This document shows, piece by piece, positions 9,243 through 17,354 of a stretch of DNA of 64,000 nucleotides (positions within the stretch are counted from its first letter, which is position 1; each line of letters starts with the position of its first letter). The notes beneath the pieces were generated by a model. The model did not search any database, was not told the DNA's origin, and was given only the letters and a program-made list of their open reading frames with translations. This stretch comes from an uncultured Oscillospiraceae bacterium (GTDB lineage Bacteria > Bacillota > Clostridia > Oscillospirales > Oscillospiraceae), in contig CAKTLG010000001.1 of assembly GCA_934572465.1 (NCBI GenBank), forward strand, positions 62,001 to 126,000. The letters run 5' to 3'. The position numbers and the translations under genes are program-made.

Positions 9243-9274
9243 GAAAACGCAGCGCCGGGCGCTGCTGCCAAGTC

Positions 9275-9786
9275 AAAGGGGGTATTCTCTTCTCGAAGAG
9301 AATACCCCCTTTGTATCCCCCGGAGAAGGACGAGGGGAGACCCCCTCGACCCCCGACATTGCAGGTCTTATTCTTGAAGAGCTGCACGCGCTGCGCAATC
9401 GAGTGCGGTGTACATGGCTTCGCCATGAATCTTCTGCAATTCGTTACTACTCTCAGCCGCGCCTTACTGCCGTGAGGCGCGAGTGACGTTTCCCCAGCGG
9501 CGGACTGCCTGCCGAATGCGGCATTGCTGCGCTCGCCGCATTGAGTAGTGCCTTGGTAGACGGAAATTAGTCCGCACTTCTACAAGATCAGCAGAGCGGC
9601 AGCGGATAGTAGAAGTATACCAAGTCGTATTAGCAATATCTATGGCGGCGAGCAAAGCGATGCCGTCACGCAGGTATTTCCACTCCAGAGGCACCGCACC
9701 TCTTTGAGCGACAAACTGCCAATCGAGCCTTTCTCTGGGGGTTCCAAAGGGGGTAGTCTCTTTTGCGAAAGAGACTACCCCCCTTT
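9275..9786 (+). mobile_element. MITE-like non-coding element with hairpin ends, copy 1
   Basis: This fills most of the gap between the convergent genes ending at 9242 and 9973. It is bounded by perfect or near-perfect hairpins: 9275-9312 (17-bp stem, CTCG loop) and 9746-9786 (18-bp stem, TGCG loop). Bases about 9378-9660 match the reverse complement of about 18720-19020 along their length. They share internal hairpins CATGGC-TTC-GCCATG, CGCGCCT...AGGCGCG and AATGCGGC...GCCGCATT. The inner flank of the left hairpin (TATCCCCC-GGAGAAGG) is the inverse of that on the right (CCTTTCTCTGGGGG), giving terminal inverted repeats. No ORF is conserved between the copies. Confidence 0.7.
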
Positions 9787-9972
9787 GACCTCCGTTCCCC
9801 ACATCAGGTGGGGCCAAAGCTCTCTTTCTCGGGAAAGAAAATGGGGGGGTGTGAAATGCAGCAGCGTGATGCGCTGCATCTCTCTCCGCGCGACGCGCGG
9901 ACAAGGGAGCATCTCTTTTGTGAAAGAGAATACCCCCTTTGCGTTACGTCCCCACGCGGCGGGACCTATTTC
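9787..9972. repeat. Degenerate remnant of the hairpin-tipped element
   Basis: Beyond copy 1 lies another, imperfect version of its terminal hairpin at about 9903-9940 (AAGGGAGCATCTCTTTT, then GAAAGAGAATACCCCCTTT) and a small CCCCAC-ATCA-GTGGGG-like stem near 9798. This suggests a decayed neighbouring insertion. No gene is visible. Confidence 0.5.
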
Positions 9973-10896
9973 TTACCGCTTCATGCGCGCTTCTACCGCC
10001 TCGGCGCTCATTTTCGGGTTGATCGTCTCCTCGCTCTCGACCGCGAGGGCGGCCGCCGCCGTTCCGGCTGCGGCGCTCTCAGCAAGCGATCTTCCTGTGA
10101 GGTAGGACCACACGAGCGCCGCCATCATCGCGTCGCCCGCGCCGGTGGCGTTGACCGCGTCCGCCTTGCAGATAGGCACGATCTGCGTTTCGCCGCGCTG
10201 CGCAGCCAGCACGCCGCCCTCGCCGAGCGAGAGGAACACGCGCTGCACCCCCTGCAAAAGCAAGGCGCCCGCTGCCGCGCGCAGGCTCTTGCCGTCCGTG
10301 ATCTTCACGCCGGTGAGCAGCTCCGCCTCGATGCGGTTGGGCTTGAGCGTGTGGACATGGCCGAGCAGGCCCGAGAGCTTTTCCGCCTTGGCGGTGGAGA
10401 CGGGGTCGACGAAAAGCGGGGCGGTGCAGTGCTCCGCAAGATAGGCGAGCGATTCGCGCGGGAGGTTCGTGTCGAGCACGACCGCCGCCGCGCCGTTGAG
10501 AAACGCAAGCTGGGAAGCAAAGTAATCCGGCGTGAGCCGGTCGCAGATATCCATATCCGCGACGGCTACGGCCATATCGCCGTCGCTGCCGCCGACGAAC
10601 ACATAGGTCGAGGTGCGGCCGTCCGGCACGCGGAGGGCGCGGGAGAGGCCGATGCCGAGCGTTTTGCAGCTTTCCTCGACCTGAGCGGCGCGCGAATCAC
10701 CGCCGAGCGCCGTCAAAAGCTCAACGTTCAGCCCCAGCAGGCGCATATTGTGCGCGATGTTGCGCCCCACGCCGCCGAGGCTCAGCTCGACCTTGCCGGG
10801 GTTGGAGTCCTTGGCGCGCAGCGGGGCGAAGGAATGCGCGCCGATATCGATGTTCACGCCGCCGCAGACGGCGACATAGGGGACAGGGTTTTGCAT
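9973..10896 (-). CDS. psuK: Pseudouridine kinase (PfkB family)
   Basis: Phosphorylates pseudouridine to pseudouridine 5'-phosphate for nucleoside salvage. The protein has PfkB motifs: GGVGRNIAHN near the N-terminus and NATGAGDAMMAAL (catalytic Asp in GAGD) near the C-terminus. ADSNPGK-type (here AKDSNPGK), VADMDI and HTLKPNRIEAE closely resemble Escherichia coli PsuK as I recall that sequence, which favours PsuK over generic sugar kinases. The 307-residue length fits. A psuG glycosidase would be expected next door but is absent. The start has AGAGGAGGA upstream. It lies 57 bases downstream of the DUF1846 gene on the same strand. Confidence 0.83.
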   Translation of the reverse strand: MQNPVPYVAVCGGVNIDIGAHSFAPLRAKDSNPGKVELSLGGVGRNIAHNMRLLGLNVELLTALGGDSRAAQVEESCKTLGIGLSRALRVPDGRTSTYVFVGGSDGDMAVAVADMDICDRLTPDYFASQLAFLNGAAAVVLDTNLPRESLAYLAEHCTAPLFVDPVSTAKAEKLSGLLGHVHTLKPNRIEAELLTGVKITDGKSLRAAAGALLLQGVQRVFLSLGEGGVLAAQRGETQIVPICKADAVNATGAGDAMMAALVWSYLTGRSLAESAAAGTAAAALAVESEETINPKMSAEAVEARMKR

Positions 10897-10920
10897 GGTG
10901 GGTCCTCCTCTTTGACCGGA

Positions 10921-10948
10921 ACGGTGCGCGGCGAGAGCCGCGCACCGT
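10921..10948 (-). terminator. Intercistronic hairpin between DUF1846 gene and psuK
   Basis: A perfect 12-bp GC-rich stem (10921-10932 with 10937-10948) has a GAGA loop. On the minus strand it follows the DUF1846 stop codon directly but lacks a T run, so it may attenuate or protect the message rather than fully terminate. Confidence 0.55.
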
Positions 10949-10953
10949 GCATT

Positions 10954-12438
10954 TTATTTGTGGTAAAGACGCTTGTATTCGTATCTCGGCTCGCAGCTGA
11001 CGTGGATGCCGAGACGCTTGTAGAGCTTGACATCCTCCTCCGAAATGATGACGGAGAAGTGCGCGTCGCAGCCGCGAAGGCTCCCGAGCTGCGCGCGCGC
11101 CATGTCGGCGAGGGGATTGGTGAGCGCGGAGATCGCCAGCGCGATGAGCACCTCGTCGGAATGCAGGCGCGGGTTGTGATGGCCGAGGGACTGGATCTTG
11201 AGCGCGGAGATCGGCTCGATGACCTGATTGGAGATGAGGTCCATATCCTTGCGGATGCCGGCGGTGGCCTTGAGCGCGTTCAGGAGCAGCGCCGCCGACG
11301 CACCGAGAAGCGACGAGGTCTTGCCCGTAATGACGCGACCGTCCGGCAGCACCATCGCGCCCGCGGGCGCGCCGGTCTCCTCCGCCTTTTGCAGCGAGGC
11401 GGCCACGGCGGGGCAGAGCTCGGGCGTCACCTCCGCCTGCTGCATGACGAGCTCGAGCTTGCGCAGCTGGCAGCTGTCGGCAACGCCGCGGGCCACGTCG
11501 ACCTGCGCGGCATAGTAGCGGCGCAGGATCTCCATGCGCGAGGCCTGACGGCAGGCTGCATCGTCGACGATGCAGTTGCCCGCCATGTTGACGCCCATGT
11601 CGGTCGGGGACTGGTAGGGGCACTTGCCGGAGATGCGCTCGAAGATCGCGCGCAGGACGGGGAAGATCTCCACGTCGCGGTTGTAGTTGACGGTCGTTTC
11701 GCCGTAGGCCTCGAGATGGAATGGGTCGATCATGTTCACATCGTCAAGATCCGCGGTCGCGGCCTCGTAGGCGAGGTTTACGGGGTGCTTGAGCGGCAGG
11801 TTCCAGATGGGGAAGGTCTCGAATTTGGCGTAGCCCGCGCTGACGCCGTGCTTGTGCTCATGGTAGAGCTGGGAAAGGCAGGTCGCCATCTTGCCGCTGC
11901 CGGGCCCCGGCGCGGTCACGACCACGAGCGAATGCGTCGTTTCAATGTAGTCGTTGCGGCCGAAGCCCTCGTCGCTGACGATGTGGGCAACGTCCGAGGG
12001 GTAGCCGGCGATGGGGTAGTGCAGGTAGTTGCGCACGCCGAGCGCGTTGAGCCGCTTGATGAAGGCGTCCGCCGCGCTCTGGCCGGCGTACTGCGTGATG
12101 CAAACGCCGCCGACGTACAGCCCCAGCGCGCGGAACGCGTCGATCAGGCGCAGACAGTCGTCGTCATAGGTGATGCCGAGGTCGCCGCGCACCTTGTTCT
12201 TTTCAATGTCGCTGGCATTGACGGCGATGACGATCTCCACATCGTCCCGCAGCTGCTGGAGCATACGGATCTTGCTGTCGGGCTGGAAGCCGGGCAGCAC
12301 GCGCGAGGCGTGGTAATCGTCAAACAGCTTGCCGCCGAACTCAAGATACAGCTTGCCGCCGAACTGGCTGATGCGCTCGCGGATGTGCGCAGACTGCATG
12401 GAAAGGTATTTGTCGTTATCGAAGCCGATTTGTCCCAT
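10954..12438 (-). CDS. DUF1846 domain-containing protein
   Basis: A conserved cytosolic protein family of Firmicutes, about 495 residues, with no established cellular role that I can state with confidence. The whole length matches the family pattern: N-terminal GFDNDKYLSMQSAHIRERI, central VVVTAPGPGSGKMATCLSQL (P-loop-like), and MGVNMAGNCIVDD. The frame can begin with GTG at 12450. ATG at 12438 is preferred because GGGGTG sits about nine bases before it and family members begin MxxIGFDNxKY. psuK lies downstream on the same strand, separated by a hairpin. Confidence 0.85.
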   Translation of the reverse strand: MGQIGFDNDKYLSMQSAHIRERISQFGGKLYLEFGGKLFDDYHASRVLPGFQPDSKIRMLQQLRDDVEIVIAVNASDIEKNKVRGDLGITYDDDCLRLIDAFRALGLYVGGVCITQYAGQSAADAFIKRLNALGVRNYLHYPIAGYPSDVAHIVSDEGFGRNDYIETTHSLVVVTAPGPGSGKMATCLSQLYHEHKHGVSAGYAKFETFPIWNLPLKHPVNLAYEAATADLDDVNMIDPFHLEAYGETTVNYNRDVEIFPVLRAIFERISGKCPYQSPTDMGVNMAGNCIVDDAACRQASRMEILRRYYAAQVDVARGVADSCQLRKLELVMQQAEVTPELCPAVAASLQKAEETGAPAGAMVLPDGRVITGKTSSLLGASAALLLNALKATAGIRKDMDLISNQVIEPISALKIQSLGHHNPRLHSDEVLIALAISALTNPLADMARAQLGSLRGCDAHFSVIISEEDVKLYKRLGIHVSCEPRYEYKRLYHK

Positions 12439-12654
12439 CGTAAAAAGCACCCCATTTTCTCATCCAAGTACAAAATAACAGAGCTATTATATAGAACTCG
12501 CGCCCGCTTGACAAGAAAAGCCGCCGCAGAAATTTGACTGAAAAAGAGGGGCGAATTTCTGCTATTTTCCCGTCTTTACTTTTCCCTGCGCGCGGCGTAT
12601 GCTATGAATAGTCTCCCTTTGCGGGCGAAATTTGCGTTTCTTTGCAAAAGGGGC

Positions 12655-12683
12655 TTGACAACTCGCGGCAAGTATAGTAATAT
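12655..12683 (+). promoter_or_regulatory. Promoter of tRNA-Val
   Basis: TTGACA (12655-12660) and TAATAT (12678-12683) are spaced by 17 bp and end 15 bases before the mature tRNA 5' end. This is close to the sigma-A consensus. Confidence 0.88.
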
Positions 12684-12698
12684 GCTACTGTTCGGTTC

Positions 12699-12774
12699 GC
12701 GCGGTTAGCTCAGCTGGTAGAGCACATGCTTGACGTGCATGGGGTCACAGGTTCGAGTCCTGTACCGCGCACCA
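12699..12774 (+). tRNA. tRNA-Val (anticodon GAC)
   Basis: A complete cloverleaf of 76 bases including an encoded CCA. The acceptor GCGCGGT pairs with ACCGCGC. The D arm contains AGCTCAGCTGGTAGAGC, the anticodon loop TTGACGT gives GAC at 12732-12734, and the T arm contains GGTTCGAGTCC. It has its own promoter and terminator. Confidence 0.97.
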
Positions 12775-12782
12775 GAGAAAAG

Positions 12783-12812
12783 GCCTTGAAACGTAAGTTT
12801 CAAGGCTTTTTT
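12783..12812 (+). terminator. Terminator of tRNA-Val
   Basis: GCCTTGAAAC (12783-12792) pairs with GTTTCAAGGC (12797-12806) around GTAA, followed by six T. Confidence 0.93.
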
Positions 12813-12854
12813 GCTGCCCTGAAACGGGAGGTTTTCCTTTATCTGCATAATAAG

Positions 12855-12885
12855 ATAGGGCGCGGAACTCTCTGCCGCGCCCTAT
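12855..12885 (-). terminator. Terminator downstream of the ABC exporter operon
   Basis: ATAGGGCGCGG pairs perfectly with CCGCGCCCTAT around a nine-base loop. It lies 24 bases past the stop of the last exporter gene on the minus strand. The T tract is poor (ATCTTATTAT), so efficiency is uncertain. Confidence 0.65.
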
Positions 12886-12908
12886 GCTCATTTTCTCTGT
12901 ATCGCCGG

Positions 12909-14558
12909 TCAGCCGTCCTGCGCGCGGATCTCGATCGTCCGGCCGCCAAGGCTCTCGTAGATGCGGTGCGAGATGGACAGCACTGTGCGCCCCTCGGACG
13001 CGCGGCGCAGCGCCTCAAGCACACGCGCCTCGGTCTCGGCGTCGAGATTGGCGGTGATCTCGTCGAGCAGCAGCACGGCGGGATCCGCCGCCGCAGCGCG
13101 CGCAATGGACAAAAGCTGCCACTCGCCCTGAGAAAACAGCCCGTCCGCACAGGGCGTATCATAGCCGTCCGGCAGCGTGCGGATGACCTCGTCGAGTCCT
13201 GCAAGGCGCGCGGCCTTTTCCGCCATGGCGCGGCTGATGCGCGCATCGCCCAGCGTGATCTGGTCGAGCACCGTGCCCGGCACGCGGGCAAAGTGCTGCT
13301 CCACGCAGCCGATGCACGCGCGGCGCTCTGCGTCTGTGATGGCGCAGGCGTCCGCGCCGCCGATGGCGACGCTGCCCTCCTGCGGGCGGTAGAGCCCCAG
13401 CAGCAGGCGGAAGACCGTGCTCTTGCCCGCGCCCGTGCGGCCAATGAGCGTGACCTGTTCGCCCTGCCTGACCGTGAAGGACAGATCCCTGAGCACCGTG
13501 CGCTCGCCGTAGCCGAAGGTCACGTGCGAAAGGACAACGTCCCCGTGCGCCGCCGCGCCCGCGCGCGGCGCGGGGATATCGCGCTCCGGCTGGGCGAGGA
13601 AGGCGTCGATGCGCCTGACGCCCGCCATCGCGGACTGGATGGTCTGGATCTCCATGCCGAGGCTCTCGATGGGGGTGAAGATGCGGGAGATGTAGTCGAT
13701 GATGGTGACGGACGTGCCGACGGACATGCCGAACAGCGCCAGCACGCGCGCGTCGCCGGAGGCGGAGAGCAGCATCACCGCGCCGACCACCGCCGCGCTC
13801 AGCACGAGCACGACAGGGGAATAGATCGCGTCATAGAAGTTCGTGCGCTCGACTGCGGCGTAGCTCTCGCCGATGCGGCGGTCGTAGCGCCGGGACATAT
13901 AGTCCTCCAGCCCGAGGGCGCGGATGGTGCGGATATTGTGCAGCGCCTCCGGCACCTGGCCGGAGATGGCGGCGACGGCGCGCCGGTTGTCGAGCTGGGC
14001 CGCGAGCATCCGCTTCTGCACGCGGCGCGTAAAGACCGTCAGCAGCGGCAGCACGAGCAGGAGCAGCAGCGCAAGCCCTGTATTTTTGGCCGCGATGACC
14101 GCGAGGATGGAGAGGATGCGGCAGGCGTCCGCCGCCATGGAGATCACGCCCGAGGTGAACAGCGCTTCGACCGTATCCACGTCGCCGGAAAAGCGCGCGG
14201 CGACCTCGCCGGGGTCCTGCGCGGCAAGCGACGCGGCGGGCAGCCGCGTCAGCTTGGCCGAAAGCTCCGAGCGCAGCGCGTGGGTCATCTTTTGCCCGAA
14301 GATCTCCAGAAGCGTCTCCTGTGCGGAGGATAGAAGGCCTTCGAGCGCGAGGGAGCCAAAGTACAGCAGCGCCGCCGTGAACACGAGCGGCGTACCGCCG
14401 GTCAGCGCGTCGATGATGCGGCCGAGCAGCAGCGGCGGCAGAAGGGAGGCGAGCACCGAGGCCGCCGCACAGAGCAGCGTTCCCGCGCTGAGCAGCTTGT
14501 GGCTGCCGGCCGCGGCGCGGGGGGCGGCGAACACGCCGCCTTTTGACTTATGTTTCAT
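12909..14558 (-). CDS. ABC exporter half-transporter, second subunit of a heterodimer
   Basis: Type IV ABC exporter subunit of 549 residues with six membrane helices (about residues 25-300) followed by an ATPase domain. It has Walker A GRTGAGKST and Walker B LLLDEITANLD with the catalytic Glu. The signature motif is FSQGE instead of LSGGQ, and the H-loop is SISHR. The start at 14558 is chosen because GGGAGGCG lies just upstream and the ATG overlaps the end of the partner gene by 11 bases; a longer frame to 14651 would run inside the partner. Its divergent signature complements the partner's weak Walker B, the usual asymmetry of heterodimeric exporters. Substrate unknown; a drug, peptide or lipid is possible. 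Confidence 0.9.
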   Translation of the reverse strand: MKHKSKGGVFAAPRAAAGSHKLLSAGTLLCAAASVLASLLPPLLLGRIIDALTGGTPLVFTAALLYFGSLALEGLLSSAQETLLEIFGQKMTHALRSELSAKLTRLPAASLAAQDPGEVAARFSGDVDTVEALFTSGVISMAADACRILSILAVIAAKNTGLALLLLLVLPLLTVFTRRVQKRMLAAQLDNRRAVAAISGQVPEALHNIRTIRALGLEDYMSRRYDRRIGESYAAVERTNFYDAIYSPVVLVLSAAVVGAVMLLSASGDARVLALFGMSVGTSVTIIDYISRIFTPIESLGMEIQTIQSAMAGVRRIDAFLAQPERDIPAPRAGAAAHGDVVLSHVTFGYGERTVLRDLSFTVRQGEQVTLIGRTGAGKSTVFRLLLGLYRPQEGSVAIGGADACAITDAERRACIGCVEQHFARVPGTVLDQITLGDARISRAMAEKAARLAGLDEVIRTLPDGYDTPCADGLFSQGEWQLLSIARAAAADPAVLLLDEITANLDAETEARVLEALRRASEGRTVLSISHRIYESLGGRTIEIRAQDG

Positions 14559-16287
14559 GTCCGTCGCCTCCCGTCTGACTTTCGTAGAGCGCGCGGTATT
14601 CCGCAGAGCGCGCGAGGAGATCTTCGTGCGTGCCGACGTCGGTTTTGCCATCCTCCATGAAGACGATCCTCTGCATCTCGGGGAAGTGGTACAGCCGGTG
14701 CGAGATCAGGAAGACGACCTTGTCGCGCGCATAGTGCCTGAGATTGGCGAACACCGCATCCTCCGTCGCGCGGTCGAGCGCGGAGAACGGATCGTCCAGC
14801 ACGAGGACGGGGCGCGGATGCGCGAGCGTCCGCGCGAGCGCCAGACGCTGCGCCTGACCGCCGGAAAGGCGCACGCCGCCGCTGCCGACCATGGTGTCAA
14901 GCCCCTGCTCCATCGCGCGGACCTCGCCGTCGAGCGCGGTGAGCTTGAGATAGTCCATCGCGTCGCCGTCATCGCCGCAGAGAACGTTTGCCGCCACCGT
15001 GTCGTTCCACAGCTCCGGATCGTGGCCGAGATAACCGACCGCCGCCGCGACCTCGCGCGGCGCGAATTCTGACAGCTCCCGCCCGCCGATGGTCACGGAG
15101 CCGCCGTAGGGCCGCTCACAGAGGAAGACGCGTCCCAGCGTCGATTTCCCGCAGGCGACGGGGCCGGTGACGCCGATGATATCGCCTGGCGCGGCGGTGA
15201 GGGACAGCCCCTCGAAGATGGGCGTTCCGCCGTCATAGGCGAAGGACAGATCGCGGAGCGCGACCTCCTGCGCCGCCGGCACGGCGAGCGGCGCGAGCGG
15301 CTCGGGCTGCTTTATCAGCGGCTTGATGCGCTTCCATGAGACCTCCGCGCGCTGCACGGCGTTGAAAAGCTTTGCCGCCTTCGAGGATTTTGTGGACATC
15401 TTCATAAAGCAGGAGAGGAACGTTGTGAACGCGGCGATATCCCACGCGCGCCAGCCCGTGCCAAGCACGTTTTTCGCGCCGAACCACAGGATGAACAGCA
15501 CGCTCAGGTTCGACACCGCAAGGTACAGCGGCGGCAGCGCCGACTGCCAGACGTTTGCGCGCACGGCGGAGACTTCATAGGCGTGCAGCGTGTCCTCGTA
15601 GCGCTGCTCGCGCACGTCCTCGCAGCCGTAAACGCGGTAGGTGACGGCATTTCTCGCGCGGTCGAGCGTCGCGGCGTTGAGCGCGGCGGCGGACTTTTTA
15701 TAGGCGCTGCCCGCGCGCTGCACGGGCCTTTTCATCTTTTCGGCGCAGATGTAGGAGACCGGCGGGAAGATCAGGCACAAAAGCGCGAGCCGCCAGTCGT
15801 AGACGAGCAGCATCACGACATAGCCCACGAGCGCGACGCCGGTATCGAACAGCTCGGTGGTAAACTTGCGCATACCCTCGGCGCAGTCGTCCACGTCGGA
15901 GATGGCCTTGGTTACAAGCTCGCCCGCGCCCTCGTCCTCAAGCGCGCGGCGGCTCTGGCGGACAAGATTGGCGTAGAGCACGCCCTTCATGCGGCGGTTC
16001 ACGTCGTTTGCAAAGCGGCGGACATAGAAGCGCTTGACAAAGCGCGCGGCCTGCACCGTCAGCGTCACGCCGACGTAAGCGAGAACGAGCACTGTCATCG
16101 CGCCGCCTGCCTCTTTGCCGCCGAGAATGTCGGCAAGGCACTGGGCGAGCCTGCCCTCGAACCACGGGCCTGCGAGCAGGCCGACATTGTATACCAGACC
16201 GGAGAGCGTGATGAACGCGAGCGGCAGCCACTCCATGCGGAAGTAGGAACCGATGCGGTCCGGACGGAAGGAATCAGCCTTTTTCAT
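14548..16287 (-). CDS. ABC exporter half-transporter, first subunit of a heterodimer
   Basis: A 579-residue transmembrane-ATPase fusion. Helices fill about residues 15-310. The ATPase domain has Walker A GPVACGKST, canonical signature LSGGQAQR and H-loop LISHR. Walker B is VLVLDDPFSALD, with Asp where the catalytic Glu normally sits. Paired with the next gene, this predicts one hydrolysis-competent and one degenerate ATP site, as in BmrCD or TM287/288. ATG at 16287 is preferred over 16302 because GGAGGG stands six bases before it. The start overlaps the MarR gene by 14 bases, implying translational coupling and MarR control. Confidence 0.92.
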   Translation of the reverse strand: MKKADSFRPDRIGSYFRMEWLPLAFITLSGLVYNVGLLAGPWFEGRLAQCLADILGGKEAGGAMTVLVLAYVGVTLTVQAARFVKRFYVRRFANDVNRRMKGVLYANLVRQSRRALEDEGAGELVTKAISDVDDCAEGMRKFTTELFDTGVALVGYVVMLLVYDWRLALLCLIFPPVSYICAEKMKRPVQRAGSAYKKSAAALNAATLDRARNAVTYRVYGCEDVREQRYEDTLHAYEVSAVRANVWQSALPPLYLAVSNLSVLFILWFGAKNVLGTGWRAWDIAAFTTFLSCFMKMSTKSSKAAKLFNAVQRAEVSWKRIKPLIKQPEPLAPLAVPAAQEVALRDLSFAYDGGTPIFEGLSLTAAPGDIIGVTGPVACGKSTLGRVFLCERPYGGSVTIGGRELSEFAPREVAAAVGYLGHDPELWNDTVAANVLCGDDGDAMDYLKLTALDGEVRAMEQGLDTMVGSGGVRLSGGQAQRLALARTLAHPRPVLVLDDPFSALDRATEDAVFANLRHYARDKVVFLISHRLYHFPEMQRIVFMEDGKTDVGTHEDLLARSAEYRALYESQTGGDGHET

Positions 16288-16750
16288 GTGCACCCTCCTC
16301 AAAAACGGGTCGCAGATGCGGGAAGCCCGCGCGGCTCTCCGTTTTCGAGCGGCGGTAGAGAATGTCGAGAGACGCGAGAAAGGCGGTCTGCTGCGCCTCG
16401 TCCAGTCCCGCCGTCAGATAGTCGTAAAAGGCGCTTTCCGCTTCGCTTTTGGTGTTGCGCAGCCCCTCGGCCCGTTCAGTCGCATAGAGCAGATGGCTGC
16501 GCCCGTCGTTCGGATTCGGCTCGCGGCGGAGATAGCCCTTGCGCTCAAGGCGCGCCGTCCGACGCGCGATGGCAGCCTTGTCGGAGTGCAGCATGGCTAC
16601 AAGCTCGGCCTGTGTGATGCCGGGATGATGCCGCACGGCATGGATACAGTCGATCTCCGCCGTGCCGATGCCGTCGGCGCGCGACGCAAGCAGGACAAGG
16701 TGCTCCGCCTCGCGCGCGATCTTGGTGATTTTTCTTGCGGGGTGTTCCAT
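16274..16750 (-). CDS. MarR-family transcriptional regulator
   Basis: A 158-residue winged-helix regulator. The DNA-binding region (about residues 35-100) contains HPGITQAELVAMLHSDKAAIARRTARLERKG split by the turn, and the wing REPNPNDGRSHLLYAT matches the MarR D-x-R-x(3,5)-L signature. ATG at 16750 begins MEHPARK; the frame extends to 16810, but that would place the start inside the operator repeats. It is the first gene of the exporter operon and probably represses it together with itself. Paired palindromes at 16778-16811 are the likely binding sites. Ligand unknown. Confidence 0.9.
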   Translation of the reverse strand: MEHPARKITKIAREAEHLVLLASRADGIGTAEIDCIHAVRHHPGITQAELVAMLHSDKAAIARRTARLERKGYLRREPNPNDGRSHLLYATERAEGLRNTKSEAESAFYDYLTAGLDEAQQTAFLASLDILYRRSKTESRAGFPHLRPVFEEGAHEKG

Positions 16751-16777
16751 GTTCGATTCCCTTGCTTTCTTTGAATC

Positions 16778-16831
16778 GTTGCAGGTACAACCAACAGGTT
16801 GCACGTACAACTTGTTTGCGGGGATACTATA
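16778..16831 (-). promoter_or_regulatory. Promoter -10 and paired palindromic operators of the MarR-ABC operon
   Basis: GTTGCAGGTACAAC (16778-16791) and GTTGCACGTACAAC (16798-16811) are near-perfect palindromes of the form GTTG-YACGTR-CAAC. They are exactly 20 bp apart, so on one face of the helix. Read on the minus strand, a TATAGT -10 box (16826-16831) lies just upstream, so both sites would fall in the initially transcribed region. The -35 box is weak. Binding by the adjacent MarR protein is inferred. Confidence 0.72.
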
Positions 16832-16916
16832 GCACGGAAAATGGAGAAAAGCGAGTGGCAGAGAAAATTTACAGTGCCTCAGGCGAGCCGCTGTATGCGC
16901 GCTGGCGCATATGAAA

Positions 16917-16949
16917 GCAGACGGCCTCCCCGCGAGGGAGACCGTCCGC
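16917..16949 (-). terminator. Hairpin downstream of the cupin gene
   Basis: GACGGCCTCCC pairs with GGGAGACCGTC (one mismatch) around five bases, about 55 bases past the cupin stop on the minus strand. There is no strong T tract. Confidence 0.5.
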
Positions 16950-17002
16950 TTCGTGCCGGAGAGGGCGGCAGGCGCTGCGCAGAGGGATCGCCGCTGCCGC
17001 GC

Positions 17003-17353
17003 TTATTTGCAGAAAAGGATCAGAGCCAGGTGCTCGAGCGGCTCGCTGCCGATATTTTCAATGCTGTGGGACGAACCGCTTTTGCACTGCATCATATCGC
17101 CCTCGTAAAGAGTATAGCGTTTGCCATCCTCTACGACTTGCGCGGTGCCCTTGAGGATATAGTAGACCTCGAACTCGCCCTGATGACTGTGATAGCCGAT
17201 CGAATCGCCCGGCTGGATGGTGTTGACTGCAAACATACGGCCCGTGCCGGCGGCGTCTTCGTTGGAAAGGAAGGAACGGCAGAGGATATCGCCCTTGCCG
17301 CCCATGAGCGCGCTGCGGATGGCAACGGGCTGGTCGTTCTTTCGTGTGTACAT
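17003..17353 (-). CDS. Small cupin-domain protein
   Basis: A single-domain cupin of 116 residues. Motif 1 (GYHSHQGEFEVYYILKG) carries the His-His-Glu metal ligands, and motif 2 is the region around GDMMQCKSGSSHSIEN with the fourth His. Such proteins bind a divalent metal and act as isomerases, dioxygenases or sugar/ligand sensors; the substrate cannot be read from sequence. The ribosome-binding site GGAGGAAATG lies within the last codons of the upstream small ORF, with the start one base after that stop, so the two are coupled. Confidence 0.8.
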   Translation of the reverse strand: MYTRKNDQPVAIRSALMGGKGDILCRSFLSNEDAAGTGRMFAVNTIQPGDSIGYHSHQGEFEVYYILKGTAQVVEDGKRYTLYEGDMMQCKSGSSHSIENIGSEPLEHLALILFCK

Positions 17354-17354
17354 A

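Noticed and set aside
9275-9312. Simple bidirectional terminator between convergent genes
   Set aside because: The same hairpin type occurs at both ends of both copies and also between tandem genes (18603-19100), so it belongs to a repeated element, although it may also terminate transcripts.
9175-9972. Small open frames inside the repeat element (for example 9175-9486 and 9704-10105)
   Set aside because: The frames are not conserved between the two copies of the element and have no ribosome-binding sites, whereas the hairpins are conserved.
12699-12774. tRNA genes as attachment sites for an integrated element
   Set aside because: No integrase, direct repeat of the tRNA 3' end or atypical block adjoins either tRNA.
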